DNA of 45,460 bases, taken from the NCBI RefSeq assembly GCF_000613445.1, contig NZ_BAIZ01000027.1, forward strand, positions 1-45,460. Direction: 5' to 3'. Shown here one piece after another: positions 26,155-35,962 of this stretch. Under the pieces are notes generated by a model. That model was not told where the DNA came from, did not search any database, and worked only from the letters and a program-made list of their open reading frames with translations. Each line of letters opens with the position of its first letter. The first letter of the stretch is position 1. Position numbers and translations under genes: made by a program. This DNA is from Hoylesella shahii DSM 15611 = JCM 12083 (GTDB taxonomy: Bacteria > Bacteroidota > Bacteroidia > Bacteroidales > Bacteroidaceae).

Positions 26155-27626
26155 CTATGCTTCGTTGGCCTTTTGGCGTTTCTTTTCGTTCATTCGAACG
26201 CGTATTTTCCAACCCGACCACAAACACCAAAGAATGGCCAAACCAATAATAAAGACGTAAAGCACGGATGTAGGACCAAGGAATGTGTACATACGGCCGG
26301 TGTGTATCTCTAAAGCCACATTGCGAAGCGACATCGGTAACGAGGCCATCCATTGGGGCATGGGCACTAAGTCGGTGCCTGTGCCATAGTTTACCACGCA
26401 CTCGCCATGGGCAAAGTCGCTGCTAAAACCCGACACAGCGTTAGCCCCTACGGGCGGCCCTTGCACCACTTGTGCGGGCATCTCTGTGAAATAGTCGATA
26501 ACCATGCCCGTGCTGCGCTGCCATATATACAAGCCACTAAACGAGCCTAGCAACCAATAATCGCCATCCATGGTTTTTTGCACATTCAATCCCATTACAC
26601 TAACAGGTGGCTGAACACCAGTTTGCTTGGCGCGGACGAGAGTGTAGACAGCGAATAAAATCCATCCGAGGTATAGAGTAACCAATCGTGCATGCGTTCG
26701 TCCCAACGAAGCGACCGCAGTTTGTCGTACCACACATTGTCGGCACTGGTTTTTGTGAAGGGTATTGCAGGGGCTTTAACACTGGCCACCAATAAAAGTA
26801 GTGGTGGGCGAAGCATCCAGCCTGTGGCGCACACCAGCAAGGTTAGTACTAGGGTGAGTCTTCCCACACGGTCGTGCCACGAAAACAGCCACTGTCTTGC
26901 AGCCATATGCGCATTCTTCCCCATACGAGGCAACAGCCAATACACCACTCCCGACAGACATAGAAACATGAGTACTAACCCTACGACATCCACTATAAGC
27001 TTGCCAACCAGCCCAAACAGTTCGCCACTGTGCAGCCACCAAATGGTTCGAAAGAGGGTGAAGCGGGGTGCTTCGTCATTGGGCGCAGCCAATTCTATGC
27101 TCTGAAAGGTGCGATAAGGTGCACGAGCAACAAAAACTTGCGAACGCGTTGTCACCACAAGCGTATCGCCACGTGTGGCCATATCTACAATACGGTCGTC
27201 GTGCAACAAAGCTAAATTGACTGCTTGCCATGTTTTTTGCTCCGAAAGACAAAACAAACCATACTGCCCTGCTGCGAAAAGTTCGCCCGAAGGCATCACG
27301 GCCATACCGCGAATGTTGCGATTGTCCACCCCTTGAGGAAAGCCTCGATTAAAGTCCATAAAGGCTTTGGCACTGCTATCGGTAAGCCATACACCAGCAT
27401 TACCATACACCAGCACCTTGTTGCGCCATTTAATGGTACCACGCATCAATCCGTTGTTCCATTTATCAAAGCGATATTGCTGTGGCAAAAGATTACGCCC
27501 CACGTTGATATGCGAAAACATCGAGGGATGGTTAAGCACAATCCCCGACACGCAAAACATCAATAAGAAGAAAGCAAACACCAATCCAAAGTAGCGATGG
27601 TGCTTTATCCATTTACTTTTTTTCAC
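26155..27626 (-). pseudogene. PepSY-associated transmembrane protein, frameshifted
   Basis: Inner-membrane protein of the PepSY/PiuB-like family, often linked to iron or siderophore reduction. From GTG at 27626: KKSKWIKHHRYFGLVFAFFLLMFCVSGIVLNH is the first helix with the His-rich start. A large extracytoplasmic beta domain follows, then helices near residues 210-240 (LIVDVVGLVLMFLCLSGVVYWLL) and 260-285. The first frame ends at 26595 with FSHLLV. The protein continues in another frame as PPVSVMGLNV, DGDYWLLGSFSGLYIW and a last helix LYVFIIGLAILWCLWSGW to 26155. Adding one C near 26606 joins them into 490 residues. A small upstream frame (ATG 27669, MSKGMPKDKNKQQKGEKK) overlaps the GTG start and leaves the true N-terminus uncertain. 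Confidence 0.75.
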
Positions 27627-27733
27627 CCTTTTGTTGCTTGTTTTTATCTTTGGGCATGCCTTTACTCATGTGTTAAGCCTCTATTTATGTGCAATACGTG
27701 GCCATGCTGCCCTTATTGATTAGCAGCTAACCA

Positions 27734-27741
27734 CAAATGTA
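27734..27741 (-). promoter_or_regulatory. Possible -7 box of the PepSY gene
   Basis: TACATTTG on the minus strand matches TAnnTTTG, about 65 nt before ATG 27669 and 108 nt before GTG 27626. No -33 element is evident at the usual spacing. I see no feature in 27742-28088. Confidence 0.35.
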
Positions 27742-28088
27742 GGCCAAATGCCGCACAACGCTCATTGGGCACGCCCTTATTTATAGCATACAAAAATAAG
27801 AAAAACCACTGACTTAACAAAATGTAAGTGCCAAAAAATGGTGGGATGGCTGGCTTATCAACAGATATAACAAACAGCAATGCCCGCCATCAATACCTTG
27901 TGCTGTGCCCCGTTCACACGCACTACGCCATTAGCTTATCTTTGTTTTGCCCTCACGTTCACCATTTGGATGAAATAACGGTCTCCCCTAGCAATTACGG
28001 GTGTCTTTAAAGATGTTGTTCTGCTGGTTTAAATGCTTGTGTTTTACTTAGCCTTATTTAGACCTCTCTGTCATATCATGTCCAAAAT

Positions 28089-28738
28089 TGTAAATTATTC
28101 GGCAGAAAATTTAACATTGTGAGTGCGTTTAAAATCAGCAAGTGCCCATTAGCTCGCAAAAAATCGATTCTCGCGGAAGTTTGTTGGAACAAAAAAGGGG
28201 GATGGTTGGCAACTTTTGAAAAACGAAATATAGTAGCAAAAAACCGCCATTTTAACAAAATTATGACCTATTTGCACCAAAACGCAAGGCTAACTCCTAC
28301 TAAATGCGGTGCTAACTCCTACTAAACGCAGTGCTAACTCCTACTAAACGCAGTGATAACTCATGCAAAACGCAAGGCTATTTGGTGCAAAACGCAACAC
28401 TAATTGCTGCTTTTTGCACCATGAAGAGTTACTTTTGACTCACCCAACACCGAACTTATTACGACTTTTTGGAGCAAGAATTGTCTTAAAAAGGGGTTTT
28501 TAGCAAAAAAAATAGTGGTTTTGGGGAGGTGAAAATCGTGAGCAGGCGAGCAAATAGAAAGGCAAAATGGTGCAAAACGCAAAAGAAAGGCCCAAATTTG
28601 ATGTAAAACAAAATGCAAAAGACTAAAATTTGGGGCAAAAATCAGTGTTTTAAGCATATTTTTTCGCTAGAAGGGGTGCTAACAGAGAGTCTTGTTTGTA
28701 AATTATTTTTACCTTATTAACAAATAAGGAAAGAGAAA
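28089..28738 (+). repeat. Long noncoding repeat R2
   Basis: Second copy of the element seen at 6270-6895, same orientation. It opens with TGTAAATTATT, then AAATTTAACATTGTGAGTG, ATCGATTCTCGCGGAAGTTTG, the 22-bp array (28269-28404), CTTAAAAAGGGGTTTTTAGC, GGTGAAAATCGTGAGCAGGC, GCAAATAGAAAGGCAAAATG and TTTTTTCGCTAGAA. It ends with TGTAAATTATT again (28697-28707), followed by ACCTTATTAACAAA. The 11-base sequence at the start is thus repeated directly near the end. No ORF in it is convincing. Beyond the closing hairpin near 29020, I see nothing in 28739-28995. Confidence 0.75.
28269..28404 (+). repeat. 22-bp tandem array inside R2
   Basis: Six imperfect units. Three carry the variant CTACTAAACGCAGTGCTAAC in place of ATGCAAAACGC, showing that the array has diversified locally while keeping its 22-bp period. 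Confidence 0.85.
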
Positions 28739-28995
28739 CAGGCTTGCCAGTCAAACACAATGCCCCTAGCGTTTGGGATAAAGCCACCGCCATCGTGCAA
28801 CATTCTTTTTTGCTACTGCATGGCCTATTATGGCAGTCGGCAAAACTTCTAGTCGCACAATTTGAAGTTTAGTAAACAGTGGTCTAGCGATGTCCCTCCC
28901 AACATATAATCTTCCGCGCTAATACAATGCTTTGCCGGAGAGAGACAGTGTGTGTTGAGATGCTTATCCCCAAAACCAAGCCTATCATTAAAACA

Positions 28996-29045
28996 CTTTC
29001 GCCCTACTTTCCCCCTCAGTTAGCGGGCCGAAAGCAGGGCGAAAG
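28996..29045 (-). terminator. Hairpin after the helical-repeat protein gene
   Basis: A 16-position stem (CTTTCGCCCTACTTTC and GAAAGCAGGGCGAAAG, one mismatch) with an 18-base loop, starting within about 7 bases of the stop codon at 29052. On the minus strand it is followed by TGTTTTAA, a weak T-run. Probable terminator of the nadK-ABC-lipoprotein-helical-repeat cluster. Confidence 0.55.
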
Positions 29046-29051
29046 CAAAGT

Positions 29052-31192
29052 TTAGCGCATTCTTTTTGTTATAAATTCGTGCAAGATGTCGCACTTAGTG
29101 ATATAATCGGGTGGCGTTTTCAGCCCCTTAAGATATTGCGCAAGATTGGTATATCGGTTGTAAATGGGTTTACAATCGTCTAACCCTTCAAACCATTCAC
29201 CCGACGTGCATAGGCTTCCTACGGAGAATTGAGCATACGACATGTGGGCCAAGGCAAACATACTCTTCAGCTTTAGCTCGGGGTTCTTGCTCTTTTCGCT
29301 TTGTAGCAGATAGCGTTCGGCCTCGGCAACAAAGTCTTTTTCGTAAGTACGCACCGAGTCGTAAGCACTAACATAATCGCGTGTTAGAAACCAACAATCG
29401 CCATAGACAGACGCTTGGAAATAGCGCGAACCAAGCACATAGGCCACTTCGGCCTGCACTTCCTTATTTCGTGCCAACTTATAAGTGCTCAACAGTTGCA
29501 ACATATCACGACAGTACTGCACCTTAACATTGTCTTTCCCACCATTATTCATAACGGTTTTTACGGGTCGGGGTCGGGGTGTAAACCATCTATCGGCCTT
29601 AAAATCGTTGTTAAGCGCATAGTCGTTATACCCTTTAGCGCTGAGATATTTAGTTCCCACCTTCTCTAAATAAGGGATAGCCTCAGCAAAATTTCCCTCA
29701 CGCAAGAAGGCAGTACCGATAAGGTCGTTAAAGCAATCAGGGTTTTTATATGCCCTCGACACAGCCAAACGAAGCAGCGGATCGGAAATATTAGCATTGA
29801 GATAGCTGTAATAAGCAATCATTTGCTTAGCAGTGAGCGAATCGAGCGCCATGCCATATTCCCCCCATATAAGGGATAGACCAGTCTCCTCATTGTCTTT
29901 GTAGTATTCGGGCTTGTGAGGATGGTCCATGAAAGCCATCAACGCCAAGCGCTCATTAGTCGTGGTCTTGGTGTTATAACGCGGAATGAGATAGTTGTAC
30001 ATTATATATTCCATCACCTCGCTATAATATTCGCCCGCGCTGGAGTAGCTCACTTTCTTGCTATTTTCGTCGGAACAATCCATGAGCCATTGCAGTTCGC
30101 CCACAATATAAGCCGAATAGCGTCGCCCAAAGGTTTGAAACCCGTAGAAGCCAGCAAGGCAATGCTTCGCGCGCAGTGCTTAGCACGCTTAGAGCCATTA
30201 AGTTTTTGCGCCTCTTGTGCACATTTAAAGGCCTGTTCGGGCTTATTGTTGTTAAAGTATAACATGGCTTGCGCAGCCTTCCACATAACTTTATCGCGCA
30301 CAGCAGCATTGTGAAGCACATCGGTTTCAATCATTTGTAGCAGTTGCTTGGTATCATCGGCATTAACCTGCTTTTCGTCTTGCTCTTCTATATACCTTCC
30401 GTAACCAATTTCCCAGCCATATCCACCGTTAACATAGCATTGCAACAGATAGGCCAAGGTTGGCGAATTGGGGTCTTCTTTATAAACTCGCTTGATGCCA
30501 GCAGGGTTACGATAGTTGCGCATAGCCCACTCCATGCTTTCCCAGTCGCCTTGTTTCACATAGATATCGCAAGCCTTTCGCCATTGTCCCAAGTTAAGGA
30601 TGGCATTGGCATAAAGGCTGTGCATCATGTCTTTAAATACACTTTCGGGCAGTTTTGAGGCATTAAGCACCCAATATTCTTGGTTGGCCTGATAGTCTTT
30701 AAGCAACATATTGGTGCGCATTAACAATAAAGAGAACTGCGGCTTTAAGCGTTCGCCACCATAAGCCTTTGCAGCACGCTGAATAGAAAGCAAGGTGTTG
30801 CGTCTTACTTTCAATTTTTCGGCACTGGGATATTCCCAACGCGATTGCATATCATCGCAAATCTTGTTGTATTTGATGGTGTTGCGCAGATAGAGCTGCA
30901 TTTCTTCATCTTTTTTTCGCTTTGCAGCAAGCATCAATCGGGCACAATCTTTATCAAAATAATAATTCCATGGTGCATAACGTTCTTGCCATTCGGCCGA
31001 AAAAGGCGTTTTATCGCCAGTATACGCGGCCCAATATTTCATCAAGCGCTCGTAATTGCTGTACGTATAATCGTTCGAGTAGATAGAGAACACCTCTGCT
31101 AGGTGTTCATCTCCCATATCTGCACAAGCCCAAGTCTTGTTATTAACAAGCATAAGGCATGCCATTAAGCTAAGGGTTATAAATTTTTTCAT
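29052..31192 (-). pseudogene. Large secreted helical-repeat protein, frameshifted
   Basis: Unrecognised protein. From MKKFITLSLMACLMLVNNKTWAC (signal peptide, cleavage near residue 22) it is rich in helical, TPR/Sel1-like stretches (YLEKVGTKYLSAKGYNDYAL, GNFAEAIPYLEKV, NNNKPEQAFKCAQEAQKL). The frame changes near 30126: the first frame ends at 30050, while YSAYIVGELQWLMDCSDENSKK continues in another frame to 29052. Restoring one G in TTTGGGCGAC gives GFKPLGRRYSAYIVGELQW and a protein of about 713 residues. No catalytic motif is seen. It lies 41 bp after the TIM-barrel-like lipoprotein gene. It may be a periplasmic scaffold; function unknown. Confidence 0.7.
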
Positions 31193-31233
31193 AGGTGTGG
31201 AATGGATATTTTGTGAGATTCCTATTGTTTACA

Positions 31234-32121
31234 TCATAAAGAATTATCTCGTTGTGCACATCGTCGATGCTTCATTATCAAGTGTTGCACGCTTTGTAAG
31301 TCGGTGAGTGACGTTTCGCGCACGGCAATGGTGTCGGTTGGCAGCACAGGATATTCGTCTTTGGTGTGAATTAAGCCAATAAACCTACCTCCACGAAACA
31401 AGGCGCGCACCCTAAACAGAGGGTAAGCAGCATTGAGAGGCAACGAATAAGCACGCAAGCCGCTGATGTATCGGCGCACCACATCGGGATCGAGAATGGG
31501 TTTTTGATAATCCAGCTTTCTAAAATCGCCTGTGTTGTAGAGCATCAAAGTGCCTTTATCTACAGGCGGAACAGGCATAGCCAACTGGTGCAGACGGATG
31601 GTAACAGAGAGTTTAAGCCCAGCTTGCTCCACCATTTTATGCAACTGGCGAAGAAAGTCGAAATAAATGTCTTGCGTTTGCTTGCTCCAGTCGCAATCAA
31701 TCTGTATTTCTTTCACGTTTTTAATGCCGTGAGTCTCGTTCATTTGGCAAATGCGCTGCCACAATTGTTTGGCAAAGGTGGCTGGTTGGCGCATGCAATC
31801 GTTGGTAATAAACACCGTTGGGATTATCTCCATACCCTGTGGAACCGAGTCGTTAAAGGTGATGGTGGCATTGGGTAGTGGGTCTTTATCAGGGTGTTTC
31901 ACCACATCAAAATAGCGCACATAGAGCCTTTGCACCCCATGCTGGTGGTAAAAGTGGGTTTTAAGACTGTCGTTAACAAAGGTGGTGCTCCAATAATACA
32001 ATGCTCGAACAGGCGTTTGGCGTTTGTTGGAGCAAGCACCAAGCAGCAAAAGCAGCCCAACCAGCAGGGCCAGGCGTGCTTTAAGCGTATGCTTTACGTG
32101 AGTTGTTTTTACCCTGTTCAT
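31234..32121 (-). CDS. Predicted lipoprotein, possibly TIM-barrel glycosidase-like
   Basis: A 295-residue lipoprotein. The signal ends in LLLLGAC with Cys30 as lipidation site. The mature part has features suggesting a (beta/alpha)8 barrel: VRALYYWSTTF, QRLYVRYFDVV, GMEIIPTVFITNDC, NVKEIQIDCDWS followed by a helix (DIYFDFLRQLHKMVEQA), LSVTIRLHQL, GTLMLYNTGDF and LNAAYPLF. The IQIDCDW strand resembles the acidic strand of DUF3142 and GH18-like proteins, but I cannot confirm catalytic residues. It is 21 bp after the ABC exporter and 41 bp before the helical-repeat gene, so a shared envelope function is likely. Assignment is tentative. Confidence 0.65.
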   Translation of the reverse strand: MNRVKTTHVKHTLKARLALLVGLLLLLGACSNKRQTPVRALYYWSTTFVNDSLKTHFYHQHGVQRLYVRYFDVVKHPDKDPLPNATITFNDSVPQGMEIIPTVFITNDCMRQPATFAKQLWQRICQMNETHGIKNVKEIQIDCDWSKQTQDIYFDFLRQLHKMVEQAGLKLSVTIRLHQLAMPVPPVDKGTLMLYNTGDFRKLDYQKPILDPDVVRRYISGLRAYSLPLNAAYPLFRVRALFRGGRFIGLIHTKDEYPVLPTDTIAVRETSLTDLQSVQHLIMKHRRCAQRDNSL

Positions 32122-32142
32122 GCGCGTTAGGTTTTGGTTAGA

Positions 32143-33825
32143 TTAGTTGGTTTCCAGTCGCTCCAATCTCAAAGTCTGGTCAGAATAGTCCACCACGGCC
32201 AGTCTGTGTGTGATAAAGATAATCGTTTTATCGCGAGTGGCCAGAATGTTGCTCAGCAGTTGGCGTTCGGTTTCGGGGTCGAGAGCACTTGTTGCTTCGT
32301 CGAAAAGCATAATGCTACGGTCTCTTAGCAAAGCTCGGGCAATGCCAATGCGCTGCGCTTGCCCTTCACTCAGTCCACCACCCAACTCACTGCACACGGT
32401 GTCAAGGCCCTGTGGCAACTCCATTACAAAGTCGGCACAACTTTTATGCAGTGCAGCAATCATCTCTTCGTCAGTAGCAGCGATGTTGCCAAGCCTTAAA
32501 TTGTCTCTAATTGTTCCGCTCATGAGCGTGTTGCCTTGTGGCACATAAACAAAATTGCAGCGCATGAGCGAGGTTAGTTCGCGCGAAACGCCTTTATCGT
32601 TATAAATGTTTACGCTGCCATGAGTGGGCGACACCAGAGCAAGCAGCAACCGAATAAGTGTGGTTTTGCCAGCTCCCGTCTCTCCAAGCACAGCGGTACA
32701 GCTGCCCGGTTTGAAGTCGAAGCTGAGGTCTTGCACAATGTTTCGCCCTTCATCGCTATAAGCGAAGGTTACATTTTTGAGTTTTAGCCCGCATGGTGCT
32801 GCCACATATTCGGGTCTTCCTTGTTGTTCAAGTGGATTTTCTTCCAATTCCATTAAGCGTTCTGCAGCAGTAAACACCGATACAAACGCAGGAGCGAGCC
32901 TTGTGAGATTGCGTGCAGGGTTTTGAATACGGTTAACGAGTTGCAAGAAAGCAGTCATCCCGCCAAAAGTAAGGGTGTGGTCGGCCAGTCGGATTGCAGC
33001 CCAGAGGAATGCCACAAGATAGCCAACAGCAAAGCCGAAGTTGAGAACCACGCTAGAGAAGACCGAGAAAACTGTGCGTCGCACCACGTGATGGCGCAGT
33101 TCGCTTTGCGTTTCGCCGAGCTTGTTCACCATCATGTTGTCGCTTTCAAGTGTTTTGATAAGCATTCGGTTTTGTATAGTCTCTTGCAAAACGCTTTGAA
33201 CCTTACTATCAGAGTCGCGCACCTTGCGTGTCAATCGTCTCATTTGGCCCACGTAAGTGCGAGAGGCCAGCACAAAGATAGGCAGAATACCCACGATAAT
33301 CATGGCCAACACCTTGTCCATAGCAAAGAGATAGAAGAATGCTCCCAAGAACATTGCGAGCACAGAGAGCGAGGAGGGAATGGTTTCGGTTAAGAAAGTA
33401 ACCACCTGGTTAACGTCTTGTTCAAGTCGGTTGAGCACATCTCCCGAGTGAAAAGCCTCTCGTCCATGCCATTGCGACTTGAGAAGTCGGTCGAGCATAC
33501 GTTGTTGCATGCGGTTTTGAGCCTTTATTCCCAAGAGGTTTCGCACCCAAGTGCTGGCAATAGAGAGCGAGAAATCGGCCAAGATAAACATACCCATCAA
33601 ACCCACAGCCCAATAAATGGAACCAGGAAGTTGTCCCGAAGCCACATCAATAGCATGCTTCACGGCCCACACCTGAGCCAAACTCACCACCACTTGCAAC
33701 ACGCCGATAGAGGCATTAAGCATTGCTTGCAGCCTATTGCCTTTCCATGCCAGCCACAACCAACGTAGAATGGTTTTGGCAGCGTATTTATTATCGGGTA
33801 TTCTAAGCAGTGATTTTATTCGCAT
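32143..33825 (-). CDS. ABC exporter, fused permease and ATPase
   Basis: A 560-residue half-transporter. Residues about 1-320 hold six membrane helices of the type I exporter fold (MLNASIGVLQVVVSLAQVWAV, LSVLAMFLGAFFYLFAM and others) with the coupling sequence QNRMLIKTLESDN. Residues 335-560 are the ATPase: Walker A GETGAGKTTLIRL, Q-loop FVYVPQGNTLM, signature LSEGQAQRIGIARALL, Walker B SIMLFDEATSALD, and H-loop FITHR. The signature has LSEGQ rather than the common LSGGQ. It would work as a homodimer, exporting a lipid, peptide or drug; the substrate is unknown. It follows nadK by about 130 bp. Confidence 0.9.
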   Translation of the reverse strand: MRIKSLLRIPDNKYAAKTILRWLWLAWKGNRLQAMLNASIGVLQVVVSLAQVWAVKHAIDVASGQLPGSIYWAVGLMGMFILADFSLSIASTWVRNLLGIKAQNRMQQRMLDRLLKSQWHGREAFHSGDVLNRLEQDVNQVVTFLTETIPSSLSVLAMFLGAFFYLFAMDKVLAMIIVGILPIFVLASRTYVGQMRRLTRKVRDSDSKVQSVLQETIQNRMLIKTLESDNMMVNKLGETQSELRHHVVRRTVFSVFSSVVLNFGFAVGYLVAFLWAAIRLADHTLTFGGMTAFLQLVNRIQNPARNLTRLAPAFVSVFTAAERLMELEENPLEQQGRPEYVAAPCGLKLKNVTFAYSDEGRNIVQDLSFDFKPGSCTAVLGETGAGKTTLIRLLLALVSPTHGSVNIYNDKGVSRELTSLMRCNFVYVPQGNTLMSGTIRDNLRLGNIAATDEEMIAALHKSCADFVMELPQGLDTVCSELGGGLSEGQAQRIGIARALLRDRSIMLFDEATSALDPETERQLLSNILATRDKTIIFITHRLAVVDYSDQTLRLERLETN

Positions 33826-33954
33826 TTCTGAATGTTTTAGGTGAGATGGTGTTGTTGTCTTTGCCGTTGTTATTGATAATGGCTGGCGTTATCTTTTTAT
33901 GAGTATCCAAGAGCGATGCCTTAGCATAGTTAGCTTGGAGGTGTTGAGGGGACG

Positions 33955-34874
33955 TTATTGCTCGTCGGCCTCGTTGTTTTGCATGTCGTGGTTGCGGTTA
34001 TCAGCCCCCACATCATCTTATTTCTTAGCGTTGCGAAATAGGTTTGGCCTTCTCGTCTAACCATTTTCACCACGTAAGGTGCTTTAGAGATACGTATATC
34101 AGTGCCTTGCACCAGTTTAGTGCTGCGCCCGTCGATAGCAATAAGGTAATTGTGCGACCTACTTTCTACACGCAAGTGCAACTCAACGTTCCCTGGCAAC
34201 ACGATGGGGCGCACATTAAGACTATGTGGTGCCACCGCTGTTAGGCATATAGCGTTAGTTCCAGGCACCACTATCGGCCCACCATTAGAAAGGTTGTAGG
34301 CCGTAGAACCAGCTTGTGTGGCCACAATAAGTCCATCGGCTTGGTAAGTTACCAGCTGTTCGCCATCTACACACACGCCAATGGTAATCATAGAAGCATC
34401 GTCGCGTTTAAGAATAGCAATATCGTTTACGGCGAAAGGGTTTCCTCCGAAGGTTTCTTTTCCAGCCTCAACCATCATCACCGCATGCTGTTCAATTTTG
34501 TATTGCCCACTAAAGATATCGTTTAATGCTTCTTCGGCTTCGCTTGCTGGTATTCCTGCAAGAAATCCTAAGCGCCCCATATTGATGCCAACGATTGGTA
34601 TCTGCTTATGCCCTACTCGCCCCGCGGCCCTCAAAAAAGTGCCATCTCCACCCAGCGACAAAGCAAATTGGGCGTCGAAATCGTTGCCAACGAAAGGTGT
34701 TAGTATGCAGTTGGGCAGGTTGCAACAGCCCTTTAGATAGCGTAGAAAAGGTTTATCAACATATACTTCGGCGTTGTGCTGCGCCAAACAATGTAGCACT
34801 CGGGTTAGTGCTTGCTCGTTATGTTGCTGACATTCGTTGCCAAATATGGCTATCTTTATGTGATTGCTGGGCAT
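33955..34874 (-). CDS. nadK: NAD kinase, C-terminal frameshift
   Basis: Phosphorylates NAD+ to NADP+; cytoplasmic. Motifs are FALSLGGDGTFLRAA (GGDGT), GINMGRLGFLA, FAVNDIAILKRDDASM, TYQADGLIVATQAGSTAYNLSNGGPIV and TAVAPHSLNVRPIVLP. The body is intact to NKMMWG. As read, the frame continues to 33930 with an unfamiliar Thr/Pro-rich tail. If the run of five G at 34005-34009 is really six, the end becomes GADNRNHDMQNNEADEQ with a stop at 33955, about 306 residues, which fits the family better. The coordinates here use that stop. Catalytic function should not be affected either way. Confidence 0.9.
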
Positions 34875-34975
34875 GGCAGGGGCTTTAATTACATTCTATT
34901 GGTGTGCTTTGGACGTGGATTGTCATTGTGTTTGATTTCCTTTTTACCATCGACACGCGTCTAATTCCTTTCTTG

Positions 34976-34983
34976 CAAAAGTA
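34976..34983 (-). promoter_or_regulatory. -7 box of nadK
   Basis: TACTTTTG followed by CA on the minus strand matches TAnnTTTG, about 100 nt before the nadK start. The -33 element is not clear. This box and the terminator at 35034-35078 are what I can see in the 375-base gap 34875-35249. Confidence 0.45.
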
Positions 34984-35033
34984 AGAAAAAAAGGCGAGAG
35001 CACGGCATTTATTCTGCAAAATATGTAAATGAT

Positions 35034-35078
35034 ACAAAAAAAGGAGACGTCTTTGCGTACACATGCAAAGACGTCTCC
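35034..35078 (-). terminator. Intrinsic terminator of the porU-porV-ispF region
   Basis: On the minus strand a perfect 14-bp stem (GGAGACGTCTTTGC and GCAAAGACGTCTCC, eight-base loop) is followed by seven T. It lies about 170 nt downstream of the ispF stop codon and upstream of nadK. Confidence 0.88.
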
Positions 35079-35249
35079 CATATTTGTTCACTGCCACAAG
35101 CCTTTGACTAAAGCATGCCAACAGGTAAAAGAGTGGCAAAAGGCCACATTTTGCAAGCGCAATAGCTCTGCAAGTAAACGTTTTTTTATTGATGGCCACT
35201 AACCAAACACCAGTAAACGTTCTGCCTGTTGCGCGCTAGATCAACTCAA

Positions 35250-35729
35250 TTACATCTTTTCGATAAGAGCTGTGGCATAAGCAGCCATGCCTTCTTGCCG
35301 CCCAACAAAGCCCATTCGTTCGGAAGTGGTGGCCTTTATCGATACCGCATCTGGGTCTACCCCCATCAATTGGGCCATGCATTGCTGCATAGCAGGGATG
35401 TGAGGATTGATTTTGGGCTGTTCGGCACACACGGTTGCGTCTACGTTTCCTACGCGATAGCCTTTCGTGCCAATTAGTTCCACGGTTTTTTTTAGTATCA
35501 CTTTGCTGTCCATATTTAATGTTTCGTTGGCCGTATCGGGGAAATGATAACCAATATCGCGCATGTTTGCCGCTCCAAGAAGTGCATCGCAAATGGCGTG
35601 TATCAGCACATCGGCATCGCTATGCCCCAACAATCCCACAGTGTGGGCTATGCGTATGCCACCCAACCATAGTTCTCTATCTTCCACCAAGCGGTGAACA
35701 TCGTATCCAAAACCTATCCTGTAATTCAT
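35250..35729 (-). CDS. ispF: 2-C-methyl-D-erythritol 2,4-cyclodiphosphate synthase
   Basis: Converts CDP-methylerythritol 2-phosphate to the cyclic diphosphate in the MEP isoprenoid pathway; trimeric zinc enzyme. 159 residues, normal size. The metal ligands are Asp and His in GFGYDVHRL and His in GLLGHSDADVLIHAICDALLGA. Other motifs are DIGYHFPD, VGNVDATVCAEQPKINPH and IKATTSERMGFVGRQEGMAAYA. It follows porV, as in other Bacteroidales such as Porphyromonas, and ends before a strong terminator. Confidence 0.96.
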   Translation of the reverse strand: MNYRIGFGYDVHRLVEDRELWLGGIRIAHTVGLLGHSDADVLIHAICDALLGAANMRDIGYHFPDTANETLNMDSKVILKKTVELIGTKGYRVGNVDATVCAEQPKINPHIPAMQQCMAQLMGVDPDAVSIKATTSERMGFVGRQEGMAAYATALIEKM

Positions 35730-35749
35730 TTTTTAGTTTTTTGTTATTG

Positions 35750-35830
35750 CGTTTATTGAGTTGGCGAGTTTATTGAGTGCTTTAGTTGGCGAGTTTATTG
35801 AGTTTATGAGTTGCAGAGTTTCTTGGTTGT
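35750..35830 (+). repeat. AGTT-type repeat tract between ispF and porV
   Basis: AGTTGGCGAGTTTATTGAGT occurs twice 25 bp apart (35759-35778 and 35784-35803) within a run of AGTTNNNN octamer-like units. A reverse-polarity stretch (AACTCGCAAGCC, AACTCACC) follows up to 35962. The layout is like that after pyrH. Confidence 0.6.
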
Positions 35831-35962
35831 TGGGTGTATTAGTTGGTATTTTTAAACCTATTAACTCGCAAGCCTCAAGGTTCACATCCTTCGAGTCTTA
35901 AATATTTCATTGGTAAAGCGTTCAATAACTCACCCCACTCATAGCCTCAAAAACATTAAAAC

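Noticed and set aside
27828..28010. Plus-strand 60-codon open frame in the gap before R2
   Set aside because: No ribosome binding site, promoter box or recognisable domain.
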